This document shows positions 1-7,324 of a stretch of DNA of 22,744 nucleotides, piece by piece; the stretch's first letter is position 1, and each line of letters begins with the position of its first letter. The translations under genes and the position numbers were made by a program. The stretch covers positions 1 through 22,744 of IMG/VR virus record IMGVR_UViG_3300013132_000281; one strand, 5' to 3'. Below the pieces are notes generated by a model. It saw only the letters and a list, made by a program, of their open reading frames with translations. It was not told where the DNA came from and did not search any database. The stretch is from a virus.

Positions 1-20
1 ATTTATACGTGAAATAAAAA

Positions 21-956
21 ATGAAAAGTATCGCCGTAATAGGACAAGGATTCGTCGGTGGATCGCTTACAACTGTTTTCGCAGAACGCGGGTTTGATGT
101 TTACGCTTATGATAAAGCTGGCAAGTACGTAAAAGGCGCGCTGCCGTCCCACGGCGATCCTGTCGCTGGTTACCCTGGATCTATTGCAGAATTAATCGGA
201 GATAATGAGGAAGGTGGAACACCAGGTTTTTCTAAAGTTTATTTTGTGTGCCTTCCTACGCCCATGCTTGAAGATGGCTCAGCAGATCTCAGTATCGTGG
301 AAGGCGCTTTAAAAGAGTTAGCCGCGGTGCCAGGCGAAAGAATCGCTGTAATTAAGTCTACAGTTCCACCAGGTTCTACCGAGATGTGGAACGAAATGTT
401 TAAAGAAGCAGGTTTACATGTCGTTTTTAATCCTGAATTTTTGACAGAAAGAACGGCCTTAGACGACATGCGCAATCAAGATAGAATTATCTTGGGTGGT
501 CCGCGACCGTGGATCAATACGGTAAAGCAAATTTTTAGAACAGCATTTCCGAATACTAAGATGATCAAAACATCATCAACAACTGCAGAGATGGTAAAAT
601 ATTTGACGAATAACTTCTTGACCGTCAAGGTAGCTTTTGCTAACGAGATGCTTCAAGTTTGCGAAGCACTCGACAAGGTAGGTCTTAACGTTGACTATGA
701 CAAAGTGGTTGAGTACGCTTCTCACGACGCGAGAGTAGGACCCAGTCATTGGAACGTGCCTGGACCTGATGGACGTTATGGTTACGGAGGAAGCTGTTTT
801 CCTAAGGATGTTAATGCGATGATTTATGTCGCAAAATCCTTAGGCGTTAATCCCACATTACTTCAAGCGGCGTGGGAAAAGAATCTCGAAGTAAGACCCG
901 AAAGAGATTGGGAAAAATTAGTCGGTAGAGCTATTTCGAAAAAGCCTAACACTTGA
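21..956 (+). CDS. Nucleotide-sugar dehydrogenase, UDP-glucose 6-dehydrogenase type, short form
   Basis: Probably oxidises a UDP-hexose to the uronate with NAD+ in the cytoplasm. Seen: a Rossmann nucleotide-binding start with GQGFVG at residues 8-13, STVPPGST at 113-120, NPEFLTE at 137-143, a central helix with K203 and N208, and GGSCFPKD at 256-263, where C259 is the expected catalytic thiol and D263 its neighbour. These positions nearly match the well-studied streptococcal UDP-glucose dehydrogenase (Lys204, Asn208, Cys260, Asp264). Bacterial family members are usually about 390-450 residues; this one stops at 311, just after the central helical domain, so the C-terminal UDP-binding domain is absent. 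Only 32 bases separate it from the next gene, so a frameshift cannot hide that domain. No clear ribosome site precedes the ATG. It heads a cassette with two glycosyltransferases. Substrate unproven. Base composition is visibly richer in G+C than in the genes at 4269-5697. Confidence 0.88.
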   Translation: MKSIAVIGQGFVGGSLTTVFAERGFDVYAYDKAGKYVKGALPSHGDPVAGYPGSIAELIGDNEEGGTPGFSKVYFVCLPTPMLEDGSADLSIVEGALKELAAVPGERIAVIKSTVPPGSTEMWNEMFKEAGLHVVFNPEFLTERTALDDMRNQDRIILGGPRPWINTVKQIFRTAFPNTKMIKTSSTTAEMVKYLTNNFLTVKVAFANEMLQVCEALDKVGLNVDYDKVVEYASHDARVGPSHWNVPGPDGRYGYGGSCFPKDVNAMIYVAKSLGVNPTLLQAAWEKNLEVRPERDWEKLVGRAISKKPNT

Positions 957-970
957 ACTAACGACTTACG

Positions 971-1006
971 GGGTGTTACTATGTTTCAATGCAAGAAGTA
1001 ACATCC
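971..1006 (+). promoter_or_regulatory. Predicted RNA hairpin enclosing the nuclease start codon
   Basis: Bases 971-980 (GGGTGTTACT) pair with 997-1006 (AGTAACATCC) to give 10 base pairs with one G-U. A further G-U is possible at 970/1007. The 16-base loop (981-996) contains the ATG at 989. The only G-rich stretch that could bind the ribosome (970-973) lies in the stem. This arrangement could hold down or time translation of the nuclease, as hairpins do at some T4 late genes. The pairing is seen in the sequence; the role is inferred. Confidence 0.45.
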
Positions 1007-1807
1007 TCGTTTGAGGTACTACCGACGGGAAAACAACACGTTTCATTTTCAGAAGTTAAGCTCTGGAAAGAGTGTTCGTATCGTCACAATTTAGTTCATA
1101 TCAAAAAAATTGATCTTTCGAAACCATCTCCTGTATTAGACTTTGGTACTGCTGTCCACGCGTCATGTGAACACTACCTACTGACTCGCGAGCTGAAACC
1201 CGAGATTGCTTTCGAGCACATGGAGAAAGCTTGGACGAAGTACGAAGGAAATCCAGACTTTTCTCCAGCATCTCTTGCAAAAGCTAAGTCAGAAGCTGCT
1301 CTAATTCTCTCGGAAGTTCCAAAGTTTTTAGATGATACTTTCCCCGAATGGGACGTCGTCGACGCCGAGCATCAACTTTATGAAGCGGTTGAAAATCATC
1401 CTCATGCTTTTAAGGGTTTCATCGACGGTGTCATCAAGGCAAAAGGTAAACGAGGAGAGACGATCTATTGGATCCTCGACTGGAAAACGACCGCGCGCGG
1501 GTGGTTTAGAGAGAAGCGCAGCGATGACATGGTAAAAGCTCAGTTGGCTCTTTATAAGAACTATTGGTGTCAAAAAAACCCGACAGTTCCTATGAAAGAC
1601 GTCCGCTGCGGTTTTGTGCTTCTCAAGAAGGCAGCGAAACCTGGTGATCACTGCGAGTTATTTTCAGTTTCTCTTGGGGAAGTTCCTATCAAACGATCTC
1701 TAAAAGTTGTCAGTAATATGATTACCTCAGTAAAAAGAGGTGTTGCATTAAAAAATCGAGATGCTTGCACTTGGTGTGAATATAAAGGTACTGAACATTG
1801 CGTCTAA
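989..1807 (+). CDS. PD-(D/E)XK nuclease, Cas4/AddB/RecB-like, probable Fe-S cluster
   Basis: A DNA exonuclease-type protein of 272 residues. Seen: SFSEVKLWKEC at 19-29, the helix FGTAVHASCEHYL at 52-64, GFIDGVI at 143-149 with D146, ILDWKT at 162-167 with D164 and K166 (the D...(D/E)XK core), and a following Q185/Y189. C29 with C260, C263 and C271 matches the split cysteine set (one early, CxxC plus one late) that binds a 4Fe-4S cluster in Cas4 and AddB. Length fits single-domain phage or Cas4-like members; no helicase domain is attached. The ATG at 989 is the only start available between an in-frame stop at 959-961 and the conserved N-terminal motif. It sits in the loop of a predicted RNA hairpin, and a seven-codon reading frame (981-1001) overlaps it in another frame. 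Likely jobs are recombination, end processing or host DNA breakdown. It sits between sugar genes without an obvious link to them. Confidence 0.82.
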   Translation: MQEVTSSFEVLPTGKQHVSFSEVKLWKECSYRHNLVHIKKIDLSKPSPVLDFGTAVHASCEHYLLTRELKPEIAFEHMEKAWTKYEGNPDFSPASLAKAKSEAALILSEVPKFLDDTFPEWDVVDAEHQLYEAVENHPHAFKGFIDGVIKAKGKRGETIYWILDWKTTARGWFREKRSDDMVKAQLALYKNYWCQKNPTVPMKDVRCGFVLLKKAAKPGDHCELFSVSLGEVPIKRSLKVVSNMITSVKRGVALKNRDACTWCEYKGTEHCV

Positions 1808-1850
1808 AAAAAGGTTACAAATCTAAAAAAAATATTACGATAAGAACACG

Positions 1851-3098
1851 ATGAATAAAAAAACTATATTAATGTTGTGCGATCATCCTCTGTCAACTTC
1901 AGGTGTCGCGACACAAGCAAGATGGTTGATTCATGGTCTAATAAACACAGGTAAATACAGCTTTCGTTGTTTTGGTGGAGCTGTTCGCCACGACAACTAT
2001 GACACCGTAGCGATTAATCCTGACTTCATAGTAAAACCAACCGATGGATTCGGTGATAGAAATCTTTTAAGACAAACGTTGGTGCAATTACGTCCCGACG
2101 CTGTGATGTTATTTACAGATCCTCGTTTTTTTATTTGGGTTTGGGAAATGGCCGACGAGATACGTCAGATTTGTCCTATAACATATTGGCATTTGTGGGA
2201 TAATGATCCATGGCCGGATTTTAATAGAGTTTTATATGAGTCAACGGATCTCATCAATTGCATCAATTGGCCGACTTATCAGATGGTCAAGGAACGCTTT
2301 CCTGAAAAAACGAACTACATTCCACACGCGGTGCCAAAAGATCTATATAAACCCTTACCAGACAACGTTGTAAGGGAATTTAGAAAAAAGCTTGTCGGAG
2401 AAAATAAGATAGATCATTTTTTAGTTGGCTATGTTTCTCGCAATGCTCGTCGTAAAATGCCGAGTGATATTATCGTATCGTGGAAGATGTTTTTGGATGA
2501 ATTACAAGCAAAACATGGTCATAGAAATGCGACGCTAGTAATGCACACCGAACCATTAGATCCTGAAGGTCCAAATCTTTATCACGTCGCAGACACCTTG
2601 AAAGTACAAGAAAATATTGTTTTTTCTAAGAGTCGAATTGCCTTTGAAGAAATGAATTTGTTATACAATTCTTTTGATACGATAGTCAATCGTAGTTGCA
2701 ATGAGGGATTCGGTTTACCGACGCTTGAATCAATGATGGCGGGTAAACCAATCATTACAATAAAAACAGGAGGCTTAACTCGGCAAGTCGAAGATCACGA
2801 AACTGGAGAACAATACGGTATCGGTTTAAATCCTGAAGTTCGTGCTTTAGTTGGTAATCAAATGGTTCCATACATTTATGAAGATTTAATATCTCACAAG
2901 ACATTAGCCGACGCATTTTTTAAAATGCATGAATTAGGACCTCAGGCAAGAAAAGAGTTAGGACTAAAGGCTATGCATCATGCTCACAAAGATTATGACA
3001 TCGACGATATGATAAAAAACTGGGATTCAACTTTAACTGGTTGTATCGAAAGCTGGAAAGACAAAAAACATTCTCTTTGGAGCCACACGGAGATTTGA
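1851..3098 (+). CDS. Glycosyltransferase, GT-B fold, GT4-like (group 1)
   Basis: Transfers a sugar from a nucleotide-sugar donor, probably in the cytoplasm. Seen: a first Rossmann half starting with ILMLCDHPLSTSGVATQ (residues 6-22), whose small-residue loop suits acceptor/donor contact; VGYVSRNARRKMP at 192-204 at the start of the second half, with the N-R-RK pattern usual for retaining GT4 enzymes; and NEGFGLPTLESMMAGKP at 284-300, the E-x7-E donor-binding signature (E285 and E293). The 415-residue length is normal. It is followed after one base by a second glycosyltransferase whose start has GGAG at 3089-3092, so the pair is probably co-translated. The acceptor is unknown: virion protein, modified DNA base or envelope glycan are all possible. 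No membrane segment is visible. A preceding 43-base gap is A-rich with no terminator. Confidence 0.86.
   Translation: MNKKTILMLCDHPLSTSGVATQARWLIHGLINTGKYSFRCFGGAVRHDNYDTVAINPDFIVKPTDGFGDRNLLRQTLVQLRPDAVMLFTDPRFFIWVWEMADEIRQICPITYWHLWDNDPWPDFNRVLYESTDLINCINWPTYQMVKERFPEKTNYIPHAVPKDLYKPLPDNVVREFRKKLVGENKIDHFLVGYVSRNARRKMPSDIIVSWKMFLDELQAKHGHRNATLVMHTEPLDPEGPNLYHVADTLKVQENIVFSKSRIAFEEMNLLYNSFDTIVNRSCNEGFGLPTLESMMAGKPIITIKTGGLTRQVEDHETGEQYGIGLNPEVRALVGNQMVPYIYEDLISHKTLADAFFKMHELGPQARKELGLKAMHHAHKDYDIDDMIKNWDSTLTGCIESWKDKKHSLWSHTEI
3089..3092 (+). promoter_or_regulatory. Ribosome binding site of the second glycosyltransferase
   Basis: GGAG lies 7 bases before the ATG at 3100, inside the last codons of the preceding gene. 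It is one of the few good Shine-Dalgarno matches in the window and supports this start. Confidence 0.6.
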
Positions 3099-3099
3099 A

Positions 3100-4272
3100 A
3101 TGAAAAGAGTAGTTGTAAGAGGTCCTGCGTTAACTCAATCCGGATACGGCGTCCACTGTCGACAGATCGTTCGTTGGTTGCTATCAAAGCCTGGTGTGGA
3201 TGTTAAATTTCAAGTTCTTCCGTGGGGTGATACCCCATGGTTATTAGACACCAAGTTATACGATGGTTTGATAGAAAAAATTGTAAAAAATACCATCGAT
3301 ATTGTGGTTAAGCCTCACGATAAATACGATGTTTCTTTTCAACTACAATTACCGAATGAATGGGATCCTTCGATAGCAAAATTTAACGTTGGAATGACAG
3401 CGTCAGTCGAAACGGATATATGCAATCCTTCTTGGATAGACGATTGTAATAAAATGGATTTGATAATAGTTCCATCGATTCACGCTGCTACTACGCTGAC
3501 GAAACACAAAAACTTACAAAAGCCCGTAGTCGTCGTACCCGAATCTTTTAGCGACGAAATTTTATTAGAAGATGAGCAATTACCAAAATTGCCAAAATTT
3601 TCTACCGATTTTAATTTTTTGTTATTTGGTCAGGTGACTGGTGACAATCCTCACAACGATCGTAAAAATTTGTTTTTTACCATAAAGTGGTTGTGCGAAA
3701 TTTTTAAAGACGATAAAGACGTGGGTTTAGTCATAAAAACAAACACAGGTCGCAACACGAAGATAGATAAAAATAAAACATTACAGCTAGTAAAAACGCT
3801 AGTAAGAGAATGTAGGAAAGGAGACTTTCCAAGAATACATTTGTTGCATGGCGATATGTCTAACGAAGAAGTCGCAGCGCTTTATAAACATGATCAGATT
3901 AAAGCGTTAGTAGCTCTAACTCGTGGAGAAGGTTACGGTCTACCAATTTTAGAAGCTGCAGCGAGTGGACTACCCGTTATAACGACAGGCTGGTCTGGTC
4001 ATTTAGATTTTATGAATAAAGGTAAGTTTATAAATATTTCTTATAATCTAAAACCAGTACATCCTTCTCGAGTTGATAATAAAATCTTTTTGTCGCACAT
4101 GAAATGGGCTGAAGTTTCAGAAGATGACGCAAAAAAGAAAATAACTAAATTTAAATCATCGCCATCTATCCCGAAAGATTGGGCAAAAGAATTAGCCGAA
4201 ACGATAAAAATAAATTATGATTTTACCTCGATATCAAAAAAATATGATGAGGTGATAAAAGAATTTTTATGA
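3100..4272 (+). CDS. Glycosyltransferase, GT4-like, second of pair
   Basis: A second GT-B glycosyltransferase of 390 residues. Seen: RGPALTQSGYGVHCRQI at 7-23 (glycine-rich N-terminal loop), FGQVTGDNPHNDRKN at 176-190 at the start of the donor domain, TRGEGYGLPILEAAASGLP at 274-292 with the paired glutamates E277 and E285, and GWSGHLDF at 297-304, a segment often found in phage and bacterial members that act on glycans. It is clearly related in fold to the upstream enzyme but not a recent duplicate, since similarity is confined to motifs. The stop overlaps the next start as ATGA (4269-4272), which indicates translational coupling to the membrane protein that follows. The C-terminal third (about 320-390) is lysine-rich. 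Donor and acceptor are unknown; the neighbouring sugar dehydrogenase makes a UDP-uronate or a derived pentose a reasonable but unproven donor. Confidence 0.85.
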   Translation: MKRVVVRGPALTQSGYGVHCRQIVRWLLSKPGVDVKFQVLPWGDTPWLLDTKLYDGLIEKIVKNTIDIVVKPHDKYDVSFQLQLPNEWDPSIAKFNVGMTASVETDICNPSWIDDCNKMDLIIVPSIHAATTLTKHKNLQKPVVVVPESFSDEILLEDEQLPKLPKFSTDFNFLLFGQVTGDNPHNDRKNLFFTIKWLCEIFKDDKDVGLVIKTNTGRNTKIDKNKTLQLVKTLVRECRKGDFPRIHLLHGDMSNEEVAALYKHDQIKALVALTRGEGYGLPILEAAASGLPVITTGWSGHLDFMNKGKFINISYNLKPVHPSRVDNKIFLSHMKWAEVSEDDAKKKITKFKSSPSIPKDWAKELAETIKINYDFTSISKKYDEVIKEFL

Positions 4273-4595
4273 TATTCGCTATTTTCTTTTTAGCGTTATT
4301 ATTAACAGTTACTACTGCGATTTCGTATATTAGCGTCAAGAAAAATCTAGAGTTTTTAGATCAACAAGAAGAAATGTTAGAGTTATTAGAGTCTTCGTTG
4401 CAGGATCTTGAAGTTTGTCATAAAAAATTAGATAAAAAAGTAAAATTAGAATTATTTTCTGACGATCATATCGTCAAAGAACTTATTGATGACATGAAGC
4501 TAGCTCGTCAGACCGTGTCTTCAATAATTGAAAAACTAACTAACGAAAAAGACACAATAAGAGATGTCGATAAAGTAGAAAGTAATAACGCGTAG
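4269..4595 (+). CDS. Small membrane-anchored coiled-coil protein, function unknown
   Basis: 108 residues. Residues 2-22 (IFAIFFLALLLTVTTAISYIS) form one hydrophobic membrane segment, followed by a lysine, and then a strongly charged Leu/Glu/Lys-rich helix (about 26-60) with heptad-like spacing. A second helical stretch spans about 62-95 and the tail is polar. No lipobox and no signal-peptidase site stand out, so an N-terminal anchor is likelier than secretion. Its ATGA overlap with the glycosyltransferase gene, and a gap of only 12 bases to the sigma-like gene, put it in the same operon. It could be an inner-membrane spanin-like lysis protein, a tether for the glycosyltransferases, or a phage membrane factor, but no partner gene typical of lysis is seen nearby. 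Very low G+C. Confidence 0.75.
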   Translation: MIFAIFFLALLLTVTTAISYISVKKNLEFLDQQEEMLELLESSLQDLEVCHKKLDKKVKLELFSDDHIVKELIDDMKLARQTVSSIIEKLTNEKDTIRDVDKVESNNA

Positions 4596-4599
4596 GAAG
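4594..4599 (+). promoter_or_regulatory. Ribosome binding site of the late sigma-like gene
   Basis: AGGAAG ends 8 bases before the ATG at 4608 and overlaps the stop codon of the membrane protein gene. It is among the best Shine-Dalgarno matches in the window and fixes the start. Confidence 0.65.
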
Positions 4600-4607
4600 A
4601 TCACGAG

Positions 4608-5339
4608 ATGGAAGAGAGCGAAAAAAAGCCAGAAAAAGCGACAAAGAAAATAGATCCGTTAAAAATGTATTTTAACTCTGATACGCAACGAGCGATCGTC
4701 GCTTTTCAAGAGGCCAATGACAAAAAAGAACGGGATAAACTTTATGTTGAAGAAATACTTCCTGCGTTTGAAAAGCTAGTAGAAAATTTGATAAACATAC
4801 ACAAGTTCGCGGGTCTGTACGATTCTTATGATGATCTAAAAAATGATTGTGTCAATTTTCTTTTTGAAACTATAGGTAAGTTTGATGCAGCCAGAGGAAC
4901 AAATGCATTTTCTTATTTTAATGTTGTCGCAAAAAACTGGCTAATAATAAAGACTAAACAAAAATCGCAAAAAACGAAGAGAAACATATCGCTCGACGAT
5001 CCTAGTTTGATGTCTACTTACGAAAGAAACATAGTCGACGAGCATAACACCCTACCTTCTCAAGATTTGCTGTTCGAAGATATTAGATCGATAGAGGGTA
5101 TAACAACTATCTTATACGACATAAGAAATATTGCAAAAACTGAAAACGAATTGATGTGCATAAATTCTATTATCACGATATTTGAAAATATAGACGACAT
5201 AGACCTGTTGAATAAAAATGCAATATTACTTTATATGCGAGAACTTTCTGGACTTAGTCCGAAGCAGTTAACGACTACGATGCAAGTCATTAAAAAATAT
5301 TATAGAAAAGTAAAAATAGAACATCAAAAAGACAGCTGA
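4608..5339 (+). CDS. Late-transcription sigma factor, T4 gp55-like
   Basis: Likely directs host RNA polymerase to phage late promoters. Seen: a lysine/glutamate-rich N-terminus (1-20), then a helical region with a sigma region 2-like block. LKNDCVNFLFETIGKF at 77-92 is followed by DAARGTNAFSYFNVVAKNW at 93-111, which resembles the core-binding/promoter-melting segment of gp55 family members (FD..+.NAF.YF...). A basic stretch (115-125) follows. An internal hydrophobic-acidic cluster QDLLFED at 152-158 recalls the kind of motif gp55 uses at its C-terminus to bind the sliding clamp; the actual C-terminus here is polar. At 243 residues it is longer than T4 gp55 (185); the additional C-terminal helices (about 160-240) are unexplained. 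It lies directly upstream of the structural genes. The alternative is another ECF-like or divergent sigma protein. Confidence 0.68.
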   Translation: MEESEKKPEKATKKIDPLKMYFNSDTQRAIVAFQEANDKKERDKLYVEEILPAFEKLVENLINIHKFAGLYDSYDDLKNDCVNFLFETIGKFDAARGTNAFSYFNVVAKNWLIIKTKQKSQKTKRNISLDDPSLMSTYERNIVDEHNTLPSQDLLFEDIRSIEGITTILYDIRNIAKTENELMCINSIITIFENIDDIDLLNKNAILLYMRELSGLSPKQLTTTMQVIKKYYRKVKIEHQKDS

Positions 5340-5340
5340 T

Positions 5341-5697
5341 ATGCAAACTATATCTGAAGACGGCGAATTAAAATTAGAAGAAAAAGTAAGAGATTTTTCT
5401 AGTTTGTTAGATCAAATTGAGAATTTATCTGATAAAAAGAAAAAACTTTGGAAAGAAATATACGAAAACGCAATTTACGATAGGCAAAATGCTTATTTGT
5501 TATTCGTAAAATTAGTAAAAATAGTCGATGATAAGAGTACAGAGCACGCTGTACATGGAAAGTCGTTAGCTTCTTATATCGAAAAAATGAGTAAAGCTAA
5601 CGATCAACTAATTAGACTCGCAGAGCTTGTTTCTAAAGCGGAAAAAACCAACGACGAGATAGATCCAGAAGAAATGTTTAAGAGAATAAACGGATGA
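5341..5697 (+). CDS. Small helical protein, function unknown
   Basis: 118 residues, no cysteine, almost entirely charged and helical. A leucine/lysine-rich coil spans about 8-45, and a second amphipathic helix follows within SYIEKMSKANDQLIRLAELV (78-97). It ends DPEEMFKRING, an acidic-hydrophobic tail. It starts one base after the stop of the sigma-like gene and ends 6 bases before the hub-like gene, so it is co-transcribed with both. Size, position and acidic C-terminal tail would suit a late-transcription co-factor such as T4 gp33 (112 residues), but I see no sequence motif that proves it. A small terminase-like or chaperone role is equally open. G+C is very low (about 22% in one 60-base line counted at 5401-5460). 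Confidence 0.8.
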   Translation: MQTISEDGELKLEEKVRDFSSLLDQIENLSDKKKKLWKEIYENAIYDRQNAYLLFVKLVKIVDDKSTEHAVHGKSLASYIEKMSKANDQLIRLAELVSKAEKTNDEIDPEEMFKRING

Positions 5698-5703
5698 AAC
5701 ATT

Positions 5704-7323
5704 ATGGATAGAAAACTACAGGGCATACTGTCTCAAGGCGAGTCCGGCGCGTATCGCAGTACTGCAGAAGCACGTCAGGTAGATAATAATTTTTTTCCAC
5801 ACTTCCAACAAATGATCGTATTGGAAGTAATTTCTGATCCAAAAAAAATAACTAAAGAAAAGGTCTTATACTGGAAGAATGTTCTAAAACTAGGAATGAG
5901 CTGGTCTGCTAGATATCTAACTGCGCCAAACATCGACGACGCTAAAGATTTTCCAAGAATTTTTCCTAGAAACGCTATAATCGCTCAACAAAAATCCAGT
6001 TCAGAAACCGCGCTTACGCCTCCTTCACTTTTACTTCCTTTTTTTCCATCGCACTTATCCATGCCATGTAAACCTGGCGAACTGGTCTGGGTTGTATATG
6101 AAAATCCGAAAATAGGTGGAGAGAAAATAGGCTATTGGATGTGTAGCGTAGTTCAACCATACTTTGTTGATGACGTAAATCATACACATGCTCCGATGGC
6201 GCTTCGTCAACCAAAAAAACCTGCGAATGCTCCACCAGATCTTGAGATCCCTTATCAACTTAGAAATGGATCTATTAGCTTAGGTTTAAAGGATGGAAAA
6301 TACGTCGATGACCGCAATGATCCCATCATAGTCTCTGACACTACCACACGTTTTATCAGCAGCATTGGAGGCCGTGCGCCAGGCATACAAATATTCGAAG
6401 ATTTGATAACTTTAACAGATGCGTCTAAGTTGTCGTCCTACGAGGCGATCCCGAGATTTCATAAACGTCCAGGCGATGTGGTTTTAGAAGGTAGTAATAA
6501 CTCATTAATAGTTTTAGGAACAGATAGAAGTGGACCGCCAGGCATTTATTCACCTTCTCAAGAACAAACGAAATCTACCGTAGTTGATAAAGGTTTATCG
6601 CCAAGTTGGCCGATCGAAGATTTTTTCTCTTACGCAGGATCGATAGATTTAGTAGTCGGTCGCGGTTATACGACAGAAACAGGCGGCGAAAAAAATATCG
6701 CAGTAAAAGAAATAGCCAATCCCCAGAATACTCTAAAAGAAGAAATAGACAAATTAAATCCGCCAATTGACGAAGGCGATCCTCGCTTCGATTCAGATCG
6801 TAGCAGAATCTTAATTTCGCAGAGAACATTTCCAGACACCAAGTTTCAACTAAGAGAATATTTTCAGCTTGATCAAACTACTCCGAACGTTTTTGACGAT
6901 CTCGGATCTGGAGATGCCAGTGTTGTAATAAAGTCCGACAAAATACGATTAATAGCTCGCTCTGATATTTCTTTGGTAGTTACAAACTTCGACGAATCCC
7001 CAGAAATAACGAGAGAGTCTAGGATATCGCATAATTACAAAATCGATTCAAAAGACACTTCTAAGTTCGCTTCAATTACTATTACTCGAGAAGGCGACAT
7101 AATATTTAGACCGTCAGACTTAGGAATAATTAAGTTGGGTGGAGCCGACGCCGACAAAGCGATATTGTGCACTGACAACCTAGAACCAGGTGACAAAGGA
7201 AAACCAAAAGTCGATCAAGGAAAGGTTACATTTAAACCAGGTATCGTTAGCACAGGAGCAGATTTGATCGGAACAGGTAAGCCCAAGCAAGGAACATTTG
7301 CAACAAAGATATTAGTGAAGTAA
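5704..7323 (+). CDS. Baseplate hub/spike-like protein with gp5-type OB-fold segment
   Basis: 539 residues, no signal peptide. Residues about 85-165 look like the OB-fold of T4-type gp5 hub proteins: FPRNAIIAQ (87-95), MPCKPGELVWVVYENP (120-135), then GYWMCSVVQPYFVDDVNHTH (143-162). This pattern of a proline-glycine turn, VWV strand, GYW strand and D-N-H-TH is what I associate with hub proteins of T4-like environmental phages. Near the C-terminus, SDKIRLIARSDISLVV followed by a long beta-rich region (about 410-539) resembles the spike-proximal beta repeats of gp5/VgrG-like proteins. No lysozyme domain is visible in between, unlike T4 gp5. It opens the structural gene block, immediately before an unrecognised 762-residue protein. 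The hub call is from pattern memory, so it is moderate. Confidence 0.6.
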   Translation: MDRKLQGILSQGESGAYRSTAEARQVDNNFFPHFQQMIVLEVISDPKKITKEKVLYWKNVLKLGMSWSARYLTAPNIDDAKDFPRIFPRNAIIAQQKSSSETALTPPSLLLPFFPSHLSMPCKPGELVWVVYENPKIGGEKIGYWMCSVVQPYFVDDVNHTHAPMALRQPKKPANAPPDLEIPYQLRNGSISLGLKDGKYVDDRNDPIIVSDTTTRFISSIGGRAPGIQIFEDLITLTDASKLSSYEAIPRFHKRPGDVVLEGSNNSLIVLGTDRSGPPGIYSPSQEQTKSTVVDKGLSPSWPIEDFFSYAGSIDLVVGRGYTTETGGEKNIAVKEIANPQNTLKEEIDKLNPPIDEGDPRFDSDRSRILISQRTFPDTKFQLREYFQLDQTTPNVFDDLGSGDASVVIKSDKIRLIARSDISLVVTNFDESPEITRESRISHNYKIDSKDTSKFASITITREGDIIFRPSDLGIIKLGGADADKAILCTDNLEPGDKGKPKVDQGKVTFKPGIVSTGADLIGTGKPKQGTFATKILVK

Positions 7324-7324
7324 T

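Noticed and set aside
239-475. Minus-strand and alternate-frame open frames, including this one and those near 1328-1651, 6014-6258, 6575-6829, 9107-9400 and 18006-18290
   Set aside because: They lie entirely inside well-supported + strand genes, have no plausible start signals and their translations show no domain.
989-1807. Cas4 of a CRISPR system
   Set aside because: No repeat-spacer array and no cas1 or cas2 in the window; single Cas4-like nucleases are common in phages.
4029-4036. Exact TATAAATA inside the second glycosyltransferase gene (another at 16316-16323)
   Set aside because: Deep inside genes and far from the next start; about two such matches are expected by chance on each strand.
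21-4272. Proposal that the cassette is a DNA-base glycosylation system
   Set aside because: No hydroxymethylase, base-modifying or nucleotide-processing gene is in the window; kept only as one option in the findings.
4269-4595. Calling the small membrane protein an inner-membrane spanin
   Set aside because: No overlapping or neighbouring lipoprotein frame and no endolysin or holin nearby.
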